The position numbers and the translations under genes were made by a program. DNA of 23,604 bases from Clostridia bacterium. GTDB taxonomy: Bacteria; Bacillota_A; Clostridia; Christensenellales; Aristaeellaceae. The notes under the pieces are model-generated. The model did no database searches. It was not told the origin of the DNA and was given only the letters and a program-made list of their open reading frames with translations. The stretch covers positions 1 through 23,604 of the forward strand of contig WRHG01000004.1 of assembly GCA_009783365.1 (NCBI GenBank), given 5' to 3'. Positions 1 to 7,123 of this stretch are shown piece after piece (within the stretch, counting starts at the first letter, position 1; each line of letters starts with the position of its first letter).

Positions 1-1
1 G

Positions 2-724
2 GATGCGGCGGATCATAACGGCCATAACCCGGTTCGCATATACGGCGAATCCTTCAGCGATATCGACGAGTACGTGGCATTTGTCCGGCGCTGCATCCTG
101 GAATGGAAGGCGCGGGGCGCGGTGGCTCTAAAATCCGCGCTGGCGTACGATCGCGGGTTGGATTTTCATGAGACAACCAAGGAGAAAGCGCAGCGCGTCT
201 TTCGCCCCGGCGCCGGGGCAGAGGATATCCGCGCGTTTCAGGACTATCTGTTCTTCGCCATATGCCGCATCGCGGCGGAACAGGGACTGCCCTTCCAAAA
301 CCATACCGGATTGGGCGTCCTGGAGCGCACGAACGCGATGCGTATGCGCGAGGCGATCGAGAAAAATCCGGACACGAAGTTTGTGCTTTTTCACGGCAGT
401 TATCCATGGATGGACGATCTGTGCGGGCTTTTGCATAACTGCCCGAACGTCTATCCCGACCTGTGCTGGCTGCCGCTGATCTCCACCAGCGCCGCCAAGA
501 CGTTGCTGCACCAGCTGATCGAGCTGGGCCGTTCCGACTGCCTGTGCTGGGGCTGTGATACACGCACCGGGGAGGAGAGCTATGGGGCGCTGCTGGCCAT
601 GCGGTCGGTGATGAGCGAGACACTCGGCGAAAAGGTAGATTCCGGTTACTGCAGCGCGGATGACGCGCTGCGCGTCGCGCGGAATATTCTGCGTGAAAAC
701 CCCAAAGGGCTGTATGGCCTGTAA
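2..724 (+). CDS. Amidohydrolase family protein, C-terminal part
   Basis: The frame is open to the left edge, so the N-terminus is outside the window; about 240 residues remain. The visible part looks like the C-terminal two thirds of an amidohydrolase-2 TIM barrel. Candidate active-site elements in barrel order are a lysine in ALKSALAYDR, a histidine in QNHTG, a histidine in LFHGSYPW and an aspartate in WGCDTRTGEE. These match the strand-end Lys/His/His/Asp pattern of metal-dependent hydrolases and related decarboxylases or isomerases. The first metal ligands (HxH) would lie upstream and are not visible. The substrate cannot be told. The gene converges on the next gene with only six bases between the stop codons. 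The ATG/GTG codons inside the frame near position 74 are unlikely to be the start, because conserved-looking coding sequence continues upstream. Confidence 0.75.
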   Translation, partial: DAADHNGHNPVRIYGESFSDIDEYVAFVRRCILEWKARGAVALKSALAYDRGLDFHETTKEKAQRVFRPGAGAEDIRAFQDYLFFAICRIAAEQGLPFQNHTGLGVLERTNAMRMREAIEKNPDTKFVLFHGSYPWMDDLCGLLHNCPNVYPDLCWLPLISTSAAKTLLHQLIELGRSDCLCWGCDTRTGEESYGALLAMRSVMSETLGEKVDSGYCSADDALRVARNILRENPKGLYGL

Positions 725-730
725 GCCCGC

Positions 731-2455
731 TTACGGCACGGTCACCCCGGTCATGGCCTTCCACTTTTTCCGGATGGTTTCCTGGTTCTGCACGCCGTAA
801 TTGGGGTCTGTCTGACGGCATTCGTCCATGTCCCGGAAAAAGTGAACGCATAGGTGGCCGTTAAAACCGTTGTTCGCGATGGAGCCGGACAGGTGAGGCA
901 CATTATGCATGGCGGCCAGGGTCCAGGTTCCGCTGGGCAGTTTCACATACACGGGCTTGGGCGTCCAGGTGTTGGTATTGCCGAAAGCCTTGAACATAAT
1001 CTGCGTATCGGTTAATGTCTTGGGTTCGCTGTCCGCGTGGCGGCCCAGGCTGTAGAGTTTGAGCTCCCATTGCAGCTGGGTGGCCGGGTCAAAGATCACA
1101 AGGGTCTGGCCGACGCGGAGGGAGGGCTTAATCTCGTTAAACCAATGCAGCAGTTTAACAGAGCCGGCGGAGGGGCCTTCCGCCTGGCCCGCGCCTGCTG
1201 GCGGGGAATTGCCGCCCGATCCGCCATTTCCTGATCCGCCGCTCCCCGACCCGTCGCTCCCTGATCCGCCTGCAGCAGGTTCGGCAGGACCGGCCGCCAG
1301 GGCGGAGCTGCTGAAAAGCCGGGCCTGGGTGGCGGCTCCGGCAACCCCGTCCGCGCCCAGGCCGTTGCGCTTTTGAAAGGCGATAACCGCGTCCCTGGTG
1401 CCGTTGCCATAGGAGCCGTCCACGGAGACGTTGTAGTTCAGGTTCTTTAGAGCCTGCTGCAGCGCCCGTACCTCTGTGCCGGTGGAGCCCACCCGCAGCG
1501 TAATGTACGTGCCGGAGGCTCCCGCGGATGATCCGGACCCGTTGCCGCCGCTATTACCGGATGCGCCGCCATCCGGCGCGCCGGATGATCCGGACCCGTC
1601 GGCGGGCTTGGCGTTGGCGGAGAAAAGCCGCGCGATGGTCTGGCTGCCCGCCAGGCCGTCGGCCGTAAGGCCGTTGCGCTTTTGGAAAGCCGTGACCGCG
1701 GCCACGGAACCCGTGCCATAGACTCCGTCAATGTTTCCGGCATAATAGCCAAGTGCTTTAAGCCGCGTTTGCGCCGCGCTGACGTCGGCGCCGGTAACGC
1801 CCTTGCGCAGGGTGCGGTTGAAGTCGGTTGAAGCGACATTTGCGCCGGTTGAGCCGGCGCTTGCGGACCCGCCGGCGGCAGGCCCGGCTTGGCCGGCCAG
1901 CTTTTCCAGCATGGACAGGGTTTGTGTGCCGGCCAGCCCGTCCGCCTTCATTTTATTGGCTTTTTGAAAGGCGGTTACCGCCCGCTGGGTGCCGGCGCCG
2001 AAGCGGCCGTCGATGCCGTTGGTGGGATAGCCCAATTGGTTCAGCTTTGTTTGCAGGTCTGTTACCCGGGGCCCCTGGTCTCCGTACTTCAATGTGTTGG
2101 GGTTCGAGGAGCCGGCTGCTGCAGGGCCGGTTGCGGCGTTTTGGGAAGTGATGTCCGCGTTGACGGCGGCAAGGGTCGCGGCGCCGGCTTTACCGTCCGC
2201 TTTCAGTTTCTTGCTGTTTTGATACGCGATGACCGCGCTTTCTGTGCCGCGGCCAAACTTGCCGTCGGCGCCGTTGGGGTCGAACCCCAGGGAAAGCAAG
2301 TTCTTTTGCAGGGCCAGAACCTCCGGGCCGTGAGAACCAAACTCCAGCGTGTCTGCGGCTTTGGCTTCAGCGGATCCGACCGCGAGGCTAAGCAGGAACG
2401 CCGCCAAAAAAAGGGCGGCGGCCTGCTGAATGATGCGGTGGCGATGGCGGGTCAT
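731..2455 (-). CDS. Secreted protein with four peptidoglycan-binding repeats and a C-terminal Cys/His domain
   Basis: 574 aa. The ATG at 2455 is chosen because AAAGGAGG lies eight bases upstream and a clear signal peptide follows (basic start, hydrophobic core to about residue 28, SAEAKA). Four PG_binding_1 repeats lie near residues 36-99, 121-185, 215-279 and 319-382. Each has the pattern LGxDG-FG-GT-AVxAFQ-ADG-AG-T. They are joined by Gly/Ser/Pro/Ala-rich linkers, the longest at 385-430. The last 140 residues (about 433-574) form a separate globular domain with conserved-looking SLGRHADSEP, AAMHNVPH and GHLCVHFFRD motifs. Cys536 with nearby His517, His521 and His538 is reminiscent of the SHGC site of L,D-transpeptidases, but that assignment is inferred. 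The repeats place the protein in the cell wall. It is transcribed divergently from the secreted protein at 2740. A wall-remodelling enzyme or a wall-bound binding protein are both possible. Confidence 0.85.
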   Translation of the reverse strand: MTRHRHRIIQQAAALFLAAFLLSLAVGSAEAKAADTLEFGSHGPEVLALQKNLLSLGFDPNGADGKFGRGTESAVIAYQNSKKLKADGKAGAATLAAVNADITSQNAATGPAAAGSSNPNTLKYGDQGPRVTDLQTKLNQLGYPTNGIDGRFGAGTQRAVTAFQKANKMKADGLAGTQTLSMLEKLAGQAGPAAGGSASAGSTGANVASTDFNRTLRKGVTGADVSAAQTRLKALGYYAGNIDGVYGTGSVAAVTAFQKRNGLTADGLAGSQTIARLFSANAKPADGSGSSGAPDGGASGNSGGNGSGSSAGASGTYITLRVGSTGTEVRALQQALKNLNYNVSVDGSYGNGTRDAVIAFQKRNGLGADGVAGAATQARLFSSSALAAGPAEPAAGGSGSDGSGSGGSGNGGSGGNSPPAGAGQAEGPSAGSVKLLHWFNEIKPSLRVGQTLVIFDPATQLQWELKLYSLGRHADSEPKTLTDTQIMFKAFGNTNTWTPKPVYVKLPSGTWTLAAMHNVPHLSGSIANNGFNGHLCVHFFRDMDECRQTDPNYGVQNQETIRKKWKAMTGVTVP

Positions 2456-2529
2456 GGGAGGAACCTCCTTTGGCTGGCTGAGATGACCCTGGTCCGTAAT
2501 GGAGAGGGGCGATTCCTCAGGATAGGAAT

Positions 2530-2558
2530 AGCATACCAAAACGTTTCTAAAAAGTAAA
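2530..2558 (-). promoter_or_regulatory. Candidate sigma-A promoter for the peptidoglycan-binding protein
   Basis: Read on the minus strand, TTTACT (2553-2558) and TATGCT (2530-2535) are separated by 17 bases. Each matches four of six consensus bases, and the stretch upstream is A/T-rich. The inferred start of transcription near 2523 gives a leader of about 68 nt to the ATG at 2455. The support is sequence likeness only. Confidence 0.4.
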
Positions 2559-2597
2559 GATAATATTAAAAACTTGTTACAATATGGATGAAAAATT

Positions 2598-2606
2598 TGT
2601 TATAAT
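2598..2606 (+). promoter_or_regulatory. Extended -10 promoter for the secreted protein at 2740
   Basis: TGTTATAAT is a perfect extended -10 element (TGnTATAAT) in an AT-rich stretch. The best -35 candidates (TTGTTA at 2574, TTACAA at 2577) are weak, as is common with extended -10 promoters. The transcript would start near 2613 and give a leader of roughly 125 nt to the ATG at 2740. That leader holds a small CCGCT/AGCGG hairpin at 2624-2637. Confidence 0.5.
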
Positions 2607-2739
2607 GTGAAATCAATAAAAAACCGCTCAAAAGCGGCGCAATGGGGTATGATAAAGCAGGAAAGTTTTTTGGTTATGCAGGAAAGGAAATGCCTCATTC
2701 GTTAGGATGAAGGATCAATATGTCAAAGGCGGGGAACCG

Positions 2740-3834
2740 ATGAGGAAAATAGGGATGAACAGAAAGCTGCTGACCCTGGTTTTGGCCCTGAGCGTAGGAT
2801 TTGCCATGGCGTGGGGCCGGCGCCCCGCCAGGGCGGAAGAATGTTTTATCATGAGCGTGGACAGCTTGGACATGAGCATGCTGAACAATAACGACTACGT
2901 GGCGCGCTACCTTTCCGCGGACACGCTGGGGCTGCGGGTGGAAAAATTCATCAGCGACAGCAATGAGCTGGCCGCCCCGGTCCGGCTGACCCTGGTTCAG
3001 ATGGATACCCAAAACCTCATCTATGATAAGTTTTACGGGTACATGGGAGGTACTTTTGACAGCGGGGTCATCTACCTGCCCTATGCGGGCAACGCCACAA
3101 TACCCTACTTGGTGACCCTCACGATTGCGGATTGGGTGTATGCCATTCCGTTCATGCGCCTGGAACCGCGCCTGAAAGACAACAGAGCCTGTACCTACGG
3201 CGTTCGCATGAGGGATTTTAACCCCGGCCTGACCGACGACTGGCTGATGGGTACCATGGTGGATCTGGACGATTTGCGCGCCCAGGGCGGCATGAGCGTT
3301 CCCGTCTATGCCAGCGACGCTTTCGTGGTGGGAGAGGCCGCCCTGTCCCTGCGGGAGAATGGGCTTACCGTAACGCTGGCCTTTTACGCCAGCGCGGAGG
3401 TGGAGCTCTATGGTTACCATCTCTATTGTGTGCGGGATGTGGGGAACCTCCTTACCGCGGACCCGGCCCGCATGGCGGAGCGCAGCTATGGCGCGGGCGA
3501 GGTCATTGACGTAACGGGAGCAAGCACCGTACTGATCTATCTGTCCATGTCCTTAAGCTATAACAGCGCCGGGTTGCCGTCCGGCGGGTATGACCCCGGG
3601 TCCTCCGACGCGCGGCGGCAGCTGGCGCTCTGGGAGCGGAACCTGCTGCAGAGCTCGGAGTACGGGTACCCGGAGGATGAACCGGCGGAGGTTGCGGAAC
3701 CTGCGGAGCCGGAATGGCCGGAGCAATCCGATGTGACCGAATGGCCCCCGGCGGGGGCGGAAGAGATCCGGTGGGAGGAGGCCGCGCAACATGAGCCGGC
3801 CGACGAGCCGGAGGATGGAGATACCGTGCCGTGA
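2740..3834 (+). CDS. Secreted protein of unknown function with acidic C-terminal tail
   Basis: 364 aa. The ATG at 2740 follows AAAGGCGGGG and starts directly before a classical signal peptide (MRKIGMNRK, hydrophobic core to about residue 24, likely cleavage after ARA at 32). An alternative ATG at 2707 would put 11 extra residues in front and has a poorer ribosome site. The mature part (33-300) looks like a beta-rich extracellular domain with many aromatic residues, and I do not recognise its family. The last 55-60 residues are low-complexity, rich in Glu, Pro, Ala and Trp (EDEPAEVAEPAEPEWPEQ). No lipobox, sortase motif or second membrane segment was seen. Its divergent partner is a wall-binding protein, so a role at the cell surface is a reasonable inference. 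Confidence 0.7.
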   Translation: MRKIGMNRKLLTLVLALSVGFAMAWGRRPARAEECFIMSVDSLDMSMLNNNDYVARYLSADTLGLRVEKFISDSNELAAPVRLTLVQMDTQNLIYDKFYGYMGGTFDSGVIYLPYAGNATIPYLVTLTIADWVYAIPFMRLEPRLKDNRACTYGVRMRDFNPGLTDDWLMGTMVDLDDLRAQGGMSVPVYASDAFVVGEAALSLRENGLTVTLAFYASAEVELYGYHLYCVRDVGNLLTADPARMAERSYGAGEVIDVTGASTVLIYLSMSLSYNSAGLPSGGYDPGSSDARRQLALWERNLLQSSEYGYPEDEPAEVAEPAEPEWPEQSDVTEWPPAGAEEIRWEEAAQHEPADEPEDGDTVP

Positions 3835-3882
3835 AAAGGATTGTAAATACGTGGCTGCTGTTCGGGCGGCGTCAGCCTCCGC

Positions 3883-3912
3883 TTGACAAATTTCCAGGCG
3901 CCGCGTTATACT
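3883..3912 (+). promoter_or_regulatory. Strong sigma-A-like promoter of the leader-rsgA-ABC operon
   Basis: A perfect TTGACA (3883-3888) and TATACT (3907-3912) are separated by 18 bases. The expected start is near 3919, only a few bases before the first hairpin of the leader. This is one of the two best promoter matches in the window. It lies more than 360 bp before the first long gene, which points to a long regulatory leader. Confidence 0.75.
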
Positions 3913-3959
3913 GTTTTCATTCTGAAGGGAATTAAGCCCTTCCGAAAGGAGCTGAGTTG

Positions 3960-3989
3960 ATGTCGGCCGGAACGGTGGTTGCGGCATAA
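3960..3989 (+). CDS. Putative 9-residue leader peptide (MSAGTVVAA)
   Basis: ATG at 3960 to TAA at 3987-3989, encoding MSAGTVVAA. AAAGGAG at 3945-3951 with an eight-base spacer is a near-ideal ribosome binding site, stronger than that of many full genes here. It sits about 40 nt from the predicted transcript start. Codons 2-4 form the left arm of a hairpin, so ribosome position would decide whether CCGGCC at 4000-4005 is free. This is the layout of a regulatory leader peptide rather than of a functional protein. Translation and function are inferred. Confidence 0.55.
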   Translation: MSAGTVVAA

Positions 3990-4198
3990 CTTCATAGCGC
4001 CGGCCCGTCATTTTGGACGTCAGGGTGTGCCCCGCGTTTTGTGATAAGGCCGGATCAGTTACCTTTCATGAATACTGCTGTCGGCGGGATTGGATGAAGG
4101 CCGTGTCCCTTTTGTTTGGGTTAGGCTTTTGCCATTCGCGTTACGAAATAAACGGGTTTTATACGCAGGCTCCTCTCCGTCCGGAGAGGAGTAAGGGT

Positions 4199-4244
4199 CG
4201 TGTAACAGCAGCTTCGAGGCGAGGCGGCTGTTACGCGATTTTTT
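4199..4244 (+). terminator. Intrinsic terminator in the leader, before the RsgA-type gene
   Basis: The stem CGTGTAACAGC (4199-4209) pairs with GCTGTTACGCG (4227-4237), 11 bp with one G-U pair. It is followed by ATTTTTT (4238-4244). It ends about 30 nt before the start codon of the GTPase, where an attenuator terminator is expected. A 10-bp hairpin sits just upstream. As it lies after the strong promoter with no full gene in between, it should stop most transcripts unless it is relieved. Confidence 0.8.
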
Positions 4245-4275
4245 GCGTTGAGAAAAAAAGAATCAGGAGTATCGT

Positions 4276-5349
4276 ATGTTTGACATTCAACAATACGGGT
4301 ACAATGAGGCCGGGGCGCCTCCCGGCGGACTGCTGCCCGGCAGGGTTACGGAATTGCGGCGGGAACAGTATACCGTTATAACCGAACGAGGCGAGGCGGC
4401 GGCGTTTTTAAAAGGATCCTTCCATTACGCCGCGGCGAAGCGGGAGGATTTTCCGTGCGTCGGCGATTTTGTATTTCTGCAATACAATGACAGCGGTCCC
4501 TCGCAGATCGTACAGTTGCTGCCGCGCCGCTCCAAGTTTTCCCGCGCGGATTTTTCCGGCCATGGAGCCGGATATGCAAAAACCGTCCTGGAGCAGGTTA
4601 TCGCCGCTAATTTTGACGTTGTGTTCATCACAACCTCATTGAACAAAGACTTTAAAGTCAGCCGCATCGCCCGCTATCTGGTCCAGGCGCGCCGGAGCGG
4701 CGGGCAGGCCGTGGTGCTTTTAACGAAAGCGGACCTGGCCTGCGATGCGGACGCGGCGGTGTCCGCTGTGCGGATGATCGCGCCCGGCGTGCCGGTACAC
4801 GCGGTTTCCAGCCGCACGGGTATTGGCATGGACGCTTTGAACGAGTACTTGCTTCCCGGTAAAACCGCAGTGTTTCTCGGCATGTCCGGCGTGGGCAAGA
4901 CATCGCTGCTGAACGCGCTGATGGGATGGGAGGCGATGGCGGTAAGGCCGATACGGGAGGACGACGACCGCGGGCGTCACACCACGACGCGCCGTCAGCT
5001 TTTTATGCTTCCTTCCGGCGCGATGGTAATCGATACGCCCGGCATGCGCGAGCTTGGGCTTTTTGACGCAAACGAGGGTATCGGCGCGTCTTTTTCGGAT
5101 GTGGAGGAACTGTTTATGCGCTGCCGCTTCACCGACTGCGGTCATCAGCGCGAACCGGGTTGCGCCGTTGTTTCCGCCCTTGCCGACGGCTCGCTTACGC
5201 AAGAACGATGGGAGCGTTATCGCGCGCAGAAACGGGAGAATGAATTCGCGGACGGCAAAGCAAGGTACCTGAGGGAAAAGCGGCGGAGGGACAAGGATAT
5301 TTCTAAATTCTGCCGCCAATACGAAAAACATGGGGGAAAGAAACGATGA
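4276..5349 (+). CDS. rsgA: RsgA/YjeQ-family ribosome-associated GTPase (probable paralogue)
   Basis: 357 aa; ATG at 4276 with AGGAG six bases upstream. An N-terminal OB-fold-like part (about 18-85) precedes the circularly permuted GTPase. The G4 motif TKAD is at 150-153, G5 SSRTG at 178-182, the P-loop GMSGVGKTS at 202-210, the switch RGRHTTT at 232-238 and G3 DTPG at 253-256. The C-terminal zinc site C283-x4-C288-x-H290-x5-C296 is intact. Known RsgA proteins bind the small ribosomal subunit and help its late maturation. Housekeeping rsgA in Bacillota normally lies with prkC/stp/rpe. Here it heads an exporter operon behind an attenuator-like leader, so a dedicated second copy is likely, but the rest of the genome is not visible. 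Its stop overlaps the next start (ATGA), which suggests translational coupling. Confidence 0.88.
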   Translation: MFDIQQYGYNEAGAPPGGLLPGRVTELRREQYTVITERGEAAAFLKGSFHYAAAKREDFPCVGDFVFLQYNDSGPSQIVQLLPRRSKFSRADFSGHGAGYAKTVLEQVIAANFDVVFITTSLNKDFKVSRIARYLVQARRSGGQAVVLLTKADLACDADAAVSAVRMIAPGVPVHAVSSRTGIGMDALNEYLLPGKTAVFLGMSGVGKTSLLNALMGWEAMAVRPIREDDDRGRHTTTRRQLFMLPSGAMVIDTPGMRELGLFDANEGIGASFSDVEELFMRCRFTDCGHQREPGCAVVSALADGSLTQERWERYRAQKRENEFADGKARYLREKRRRDKDISKFCRQYEKHGGKKR

Positions 5350-6329
5350 TGATTCATACGAAAAATCTGACCAAAACATACCGGCGATTTGTGAAAGAAC
5401 CCGGGCTGGCGGGCAGCGTTCAATCGCTGTTCAGGCGCAAATTTGTTGATAAAACGGCTGTTGATCATTTTGATCTTGACGTTGAGGCCGGCGAGTTTGT
5501 GGGGCTGATCGGGCCCAACGGCGCGGGTAAGACCACCCTTGTAAAAATGCTGACCGGCATTATCGCGCCCTCCTCAGGGGAGTTGTCTGTGCTGGGGTAT
5601 TATCCGAACAAACTGGAAAACGCTTTTAAAAAGCAATACGCAGTGGTGATGGGCCAAAAGAGTCAGCTCATTTTTGACCTGACCGCCGCCGATACCTTCC
5701 TGCTGTTCAAGGAGATGTACGGGATATCCAATGACGTTTATCAGCGCAATCTTGAAATGTTTACCGACCTGTTTGACGCGCGGGAATATCTGAACACGCA
5801 GGTTCGTACGCTTTCGCTGGGCGAGCGCATGAAAATGGAACTGGTAACGGCGCTGCTGCATAATCCCAAGGTGCTGTTTCTTGATGAGCCGACCATTGGA
5901 TTGGACGCGCCTGCGCAAAGGCAGATCCGGGCGTTTCTGAAAGAAGTGAACGTCCGATACGGCACAACCATACTGCTGACTTCGCATTATATGGAGGATG
6001 TGCGCAGCCTGTGCCCGCGCAGCGTTGTAGTGGGAGGCGGGCGCAAGGTTTATGACGGCGATACGGACCAGCTGTTTAATGCATACCAGACCCATAAAAA
6101 AGTGACGGTTCAATTTGAAGAGGAAGCGGTTTTTACAATGCCGGACGGCTGCGGGATGGTAGAGCAAAACCCGCATAAAGCGATATTTACCGTACAAAAA
6201 GAGAAAAGCGGTTCTGTGCTGCAACAGGTTATGCGGAGTTATCCGCAATGCGATATTTCCGTAGAGGAGGAAGAGATCGGCGTCATTGTGGAGAGAATGT
6301 ATCGGGGTGAAACGGGGGTGAGGATGTGA
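5346..6329 (+). CDS. ABC transporter ATP-binding protein (COG4586-like exporter)
   Basis: 327 aa from the ATG at 5346, which overlaps the GTPase stop as ATGA; a second ATG follows at 5349. It has Walker A GPNGAGKTT (56-64), Q-loop region MGQKSQ, signature LSLGE (156-160), Walker B VLFLDEP (176-182) and H-loop His214. The N-terminal stretch with KEPGLAGSVQSLFRRK and the phrase LLTSHYMEDVRSLCPRS match the COG4586 type of ATPase. These usually pair with two ABC-2 permeases of the COG4587/COG3694 type, both present here. The role is the ATP-driven half of a membrane exporter; the substrate is unknown. The C-terminal 80 residues form the usual accessory domain. The gene overlaps the next start by four bases (GTGA). 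Confidence 0.92.
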   Translation: MMIHTKNLTKTYRRFVKEPGLAGSVQSLFRRKFVDKTAVDHFDLDVEAGEFVGLIGPNGAGKTTLVKMLTGIIAPSSGELSVLGYYPNKLENAFKKQYAVVMGQKSQLIFDLTAADTFLLFKEMYGISNDVYQRNLEMFTDLFDAREYLNTQVRTLSLGERMKMELVTALLHNPKVLFLDEPTIGLDAPAQRQIRAFLKEVNVRYGTTILLTSHYMEDVRSLCPRSVVVGGGRKVYDGDTDQLFNAYQTHKKVTVQFEEEAVFTMPDGCGMVEQNPHKAIFTVQKEKSGSVLQQVMRSYPQCDISVEEEEIGVIVERMYRGETGVRM

Positions 6330-7123
6330 GAAAATACCGGGAAGTATTCCGGCTTAGCTTCAAAATGCAAATCGTCTGGCGTTTTGATGTGGCCATGACG
6401 ATGGCTGCCACGATGGGCCGCATTTTGGCTGGGTGGATTGTATGGCAGGCGGTTTTTGAGGGGAAAGAATGGATTGGAGGTTTCACTTTCCATTCGATGA
6501 TCTCCTATTACTTCATTTGCTCCATCGTGCGTTCGGTTGACTTCTCCCATCAGATCAGCGGCGAGATTTCGGAACTGATACGGACCGGCAGATTTTCGGG
6601 GCATATGGTGACGCCAATGAGCCCCATGGGTTTCTTTGGCGCGATGGTGGCGGGTGAATCGGCGTTTCATTTGGGTTTTAGCTTTGTGGCTGCGGCTATT
6701 TGCGCCCTTGTATTTGGCGTCGATATCACGATTACGGGCGGCGTCCCGCAAATACTGCTGGCGGCTGCAATGATTCTACTGGGACTTGCGTTTACGGCGG
6801 TTTTTCAGTATTTTATGGGAATACTGACGTTCAAGTTTTTAGAAATCGAATTTTTCCTGCATGTCCAATGGAGTATCATCGCATTCGTTACAGGATCAAT
6901 GGTCCCGCTGTCCCTGCTGCCCAAAGCGGCGCTTTCGGTTTTGCGGTTGATTCCGTTTACCCATACCGCTTTCACGCCGGCAATGCTGCTGACCGGGCAG
7001 TTAGAGGCTTCGGAGGGGCTGGCCGGCTTGGCCGTGACGGCGGTATGGACCGCGGCAATGCTGTGCGTTGCGCGGTATGCGTATGGCCGGCTCAGAAAAA
7101 AGTATGACGGGGTGGGCGTATGA
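6326..7123 (+). CDS. ABC-2 type permease, first subunit
   Basis: 265 aa with a GTG start at 6326 that overlaps the ATPase stop; AGGATG just upstream could serve as the ribosome site. About six hydrophobic segments are visible. An N-terminal amphipathic stretch (RKYREVFRLSFKMQ) and the motif GEISELIRTGRFSGHMVTPMSPMG between the first membrane segments match COG4587-type permeases, where this loop resembles the coupling helix. It should form a heterodimer with the next gene product and the ATPase before it. Its stop overlaps the next ATG as ATGA, so subunits are likely made in fixed ratio. The GC content of this and the flanking exporter genes looks lower than that of the - strand genes to the right. 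Confidence 0.85.
   Translation: MRKYREVFRLSFKMQIVWRFDVAMTMAATMGRILAGWIVWQAVFEGKEWIGGFTFHSMISYYFICSIVRSVDFSHQISGEISELIRTGRFSGHMVTPMSPMGFFGAMVAGESAFHLGFSFVAAAICALVFGVDITITGGVPQILLAAAMILLGLAFTAVFQYFMGILTFKFLEIEFFLHVQWSIIAFVTGSMVPLSLLPKAALSVLRLIPFTHTAFTPAMLLTGQLEASEGLAGLAVTAVWTAAMLCVARYAYGRLRKKYDGVGV

Larger units (their letters stand above)
3919..4275 (+). promoter_or_regulatory. Structured attenuator-like leader upstream of the RsgA-type GTPase
   Basis: This is about 357 nt of untranslated leader between promoter and gene. Visible elements in order are: a hairpin GAAGGG/CCCTTC (3924-3929 with 3937-3942); a Shine-Dalgarno AAAGGAG (3945-3951) and a 9-codon ORF (3960-3989); a stem whose left arm lies inside that ORF, GGCCGG 3965-3970 with CCGGCC 4000-4005, extended by TGATG 3958-3962 with CGTCA 4006-4010; a second GGCCGG at 4048-4053 that could take the same partner; a perfect 10-bp stem CTCCTCTCCG/CGGAGAGGAG (4170-4179 with 4182-4191); and an intrinsic terminator (4199-4244). 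CTGCTGT at 4075-4081 is complementary to ACAGCAG at 4205-4211 in the terminator arm, a possible antiterminator. I do not recognise a known riboswitch or a T-box. A free-standing small RNA is the alternative reading. Confidence 0.6.

Noticed and set aside
721..734. GTAAGC/GCTTAC inverted repeat holding both stop codons of the convergent genes
   Set aside because: Only 6 bp with a two-base loop and no T-run; too short to call a terminator.
54..851. Long antisense frame over the amidohydrolase, and similar antisense frames over the peptidoglycan-binding gene, mnmG, prs and the GT-C gene
   Set aside because: These are by-products of GC-rich codon use opposite well-supported genes; they have no ribosome sites or recognisable domains and are rich in Arg, Pro and Ala.
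731..2455. Repeats in the peptidoglycan-binding gene as a CRISPR or mobile repeat
   Set aside because: The repetition follows codons of four protein domains with diverged DNA, without uniform spacers.
2618..2637. Hairpin CCGCT/AGCGG with T6 on the minus strand, terminator-like
   Set aside because: No minus-strand gene runs into it; the stem is only 5 bp. It is more likely part of the plus-strand leader.
4021..4036. T-box-like sequence (CAGGGTGTGCCCCGCG) in the leader
   Set aside because: It lacks the TGGN anticodon-end binding bulge of AGGGTGGNACCGCG, lies far from the terminator, and the downstream gene is not an aminoacyl-tRNA or amino-acid gene.
4013..4381. 122-codon open frame across the leader and the start of the GTPase gene
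   Set aside because: It overlaps the hairpins, the terminator and the first 100 bases of a well-supported gene, has no good ribosome site and shows no domain. At most its internal ATG at 4094 is a regulatory ORF.
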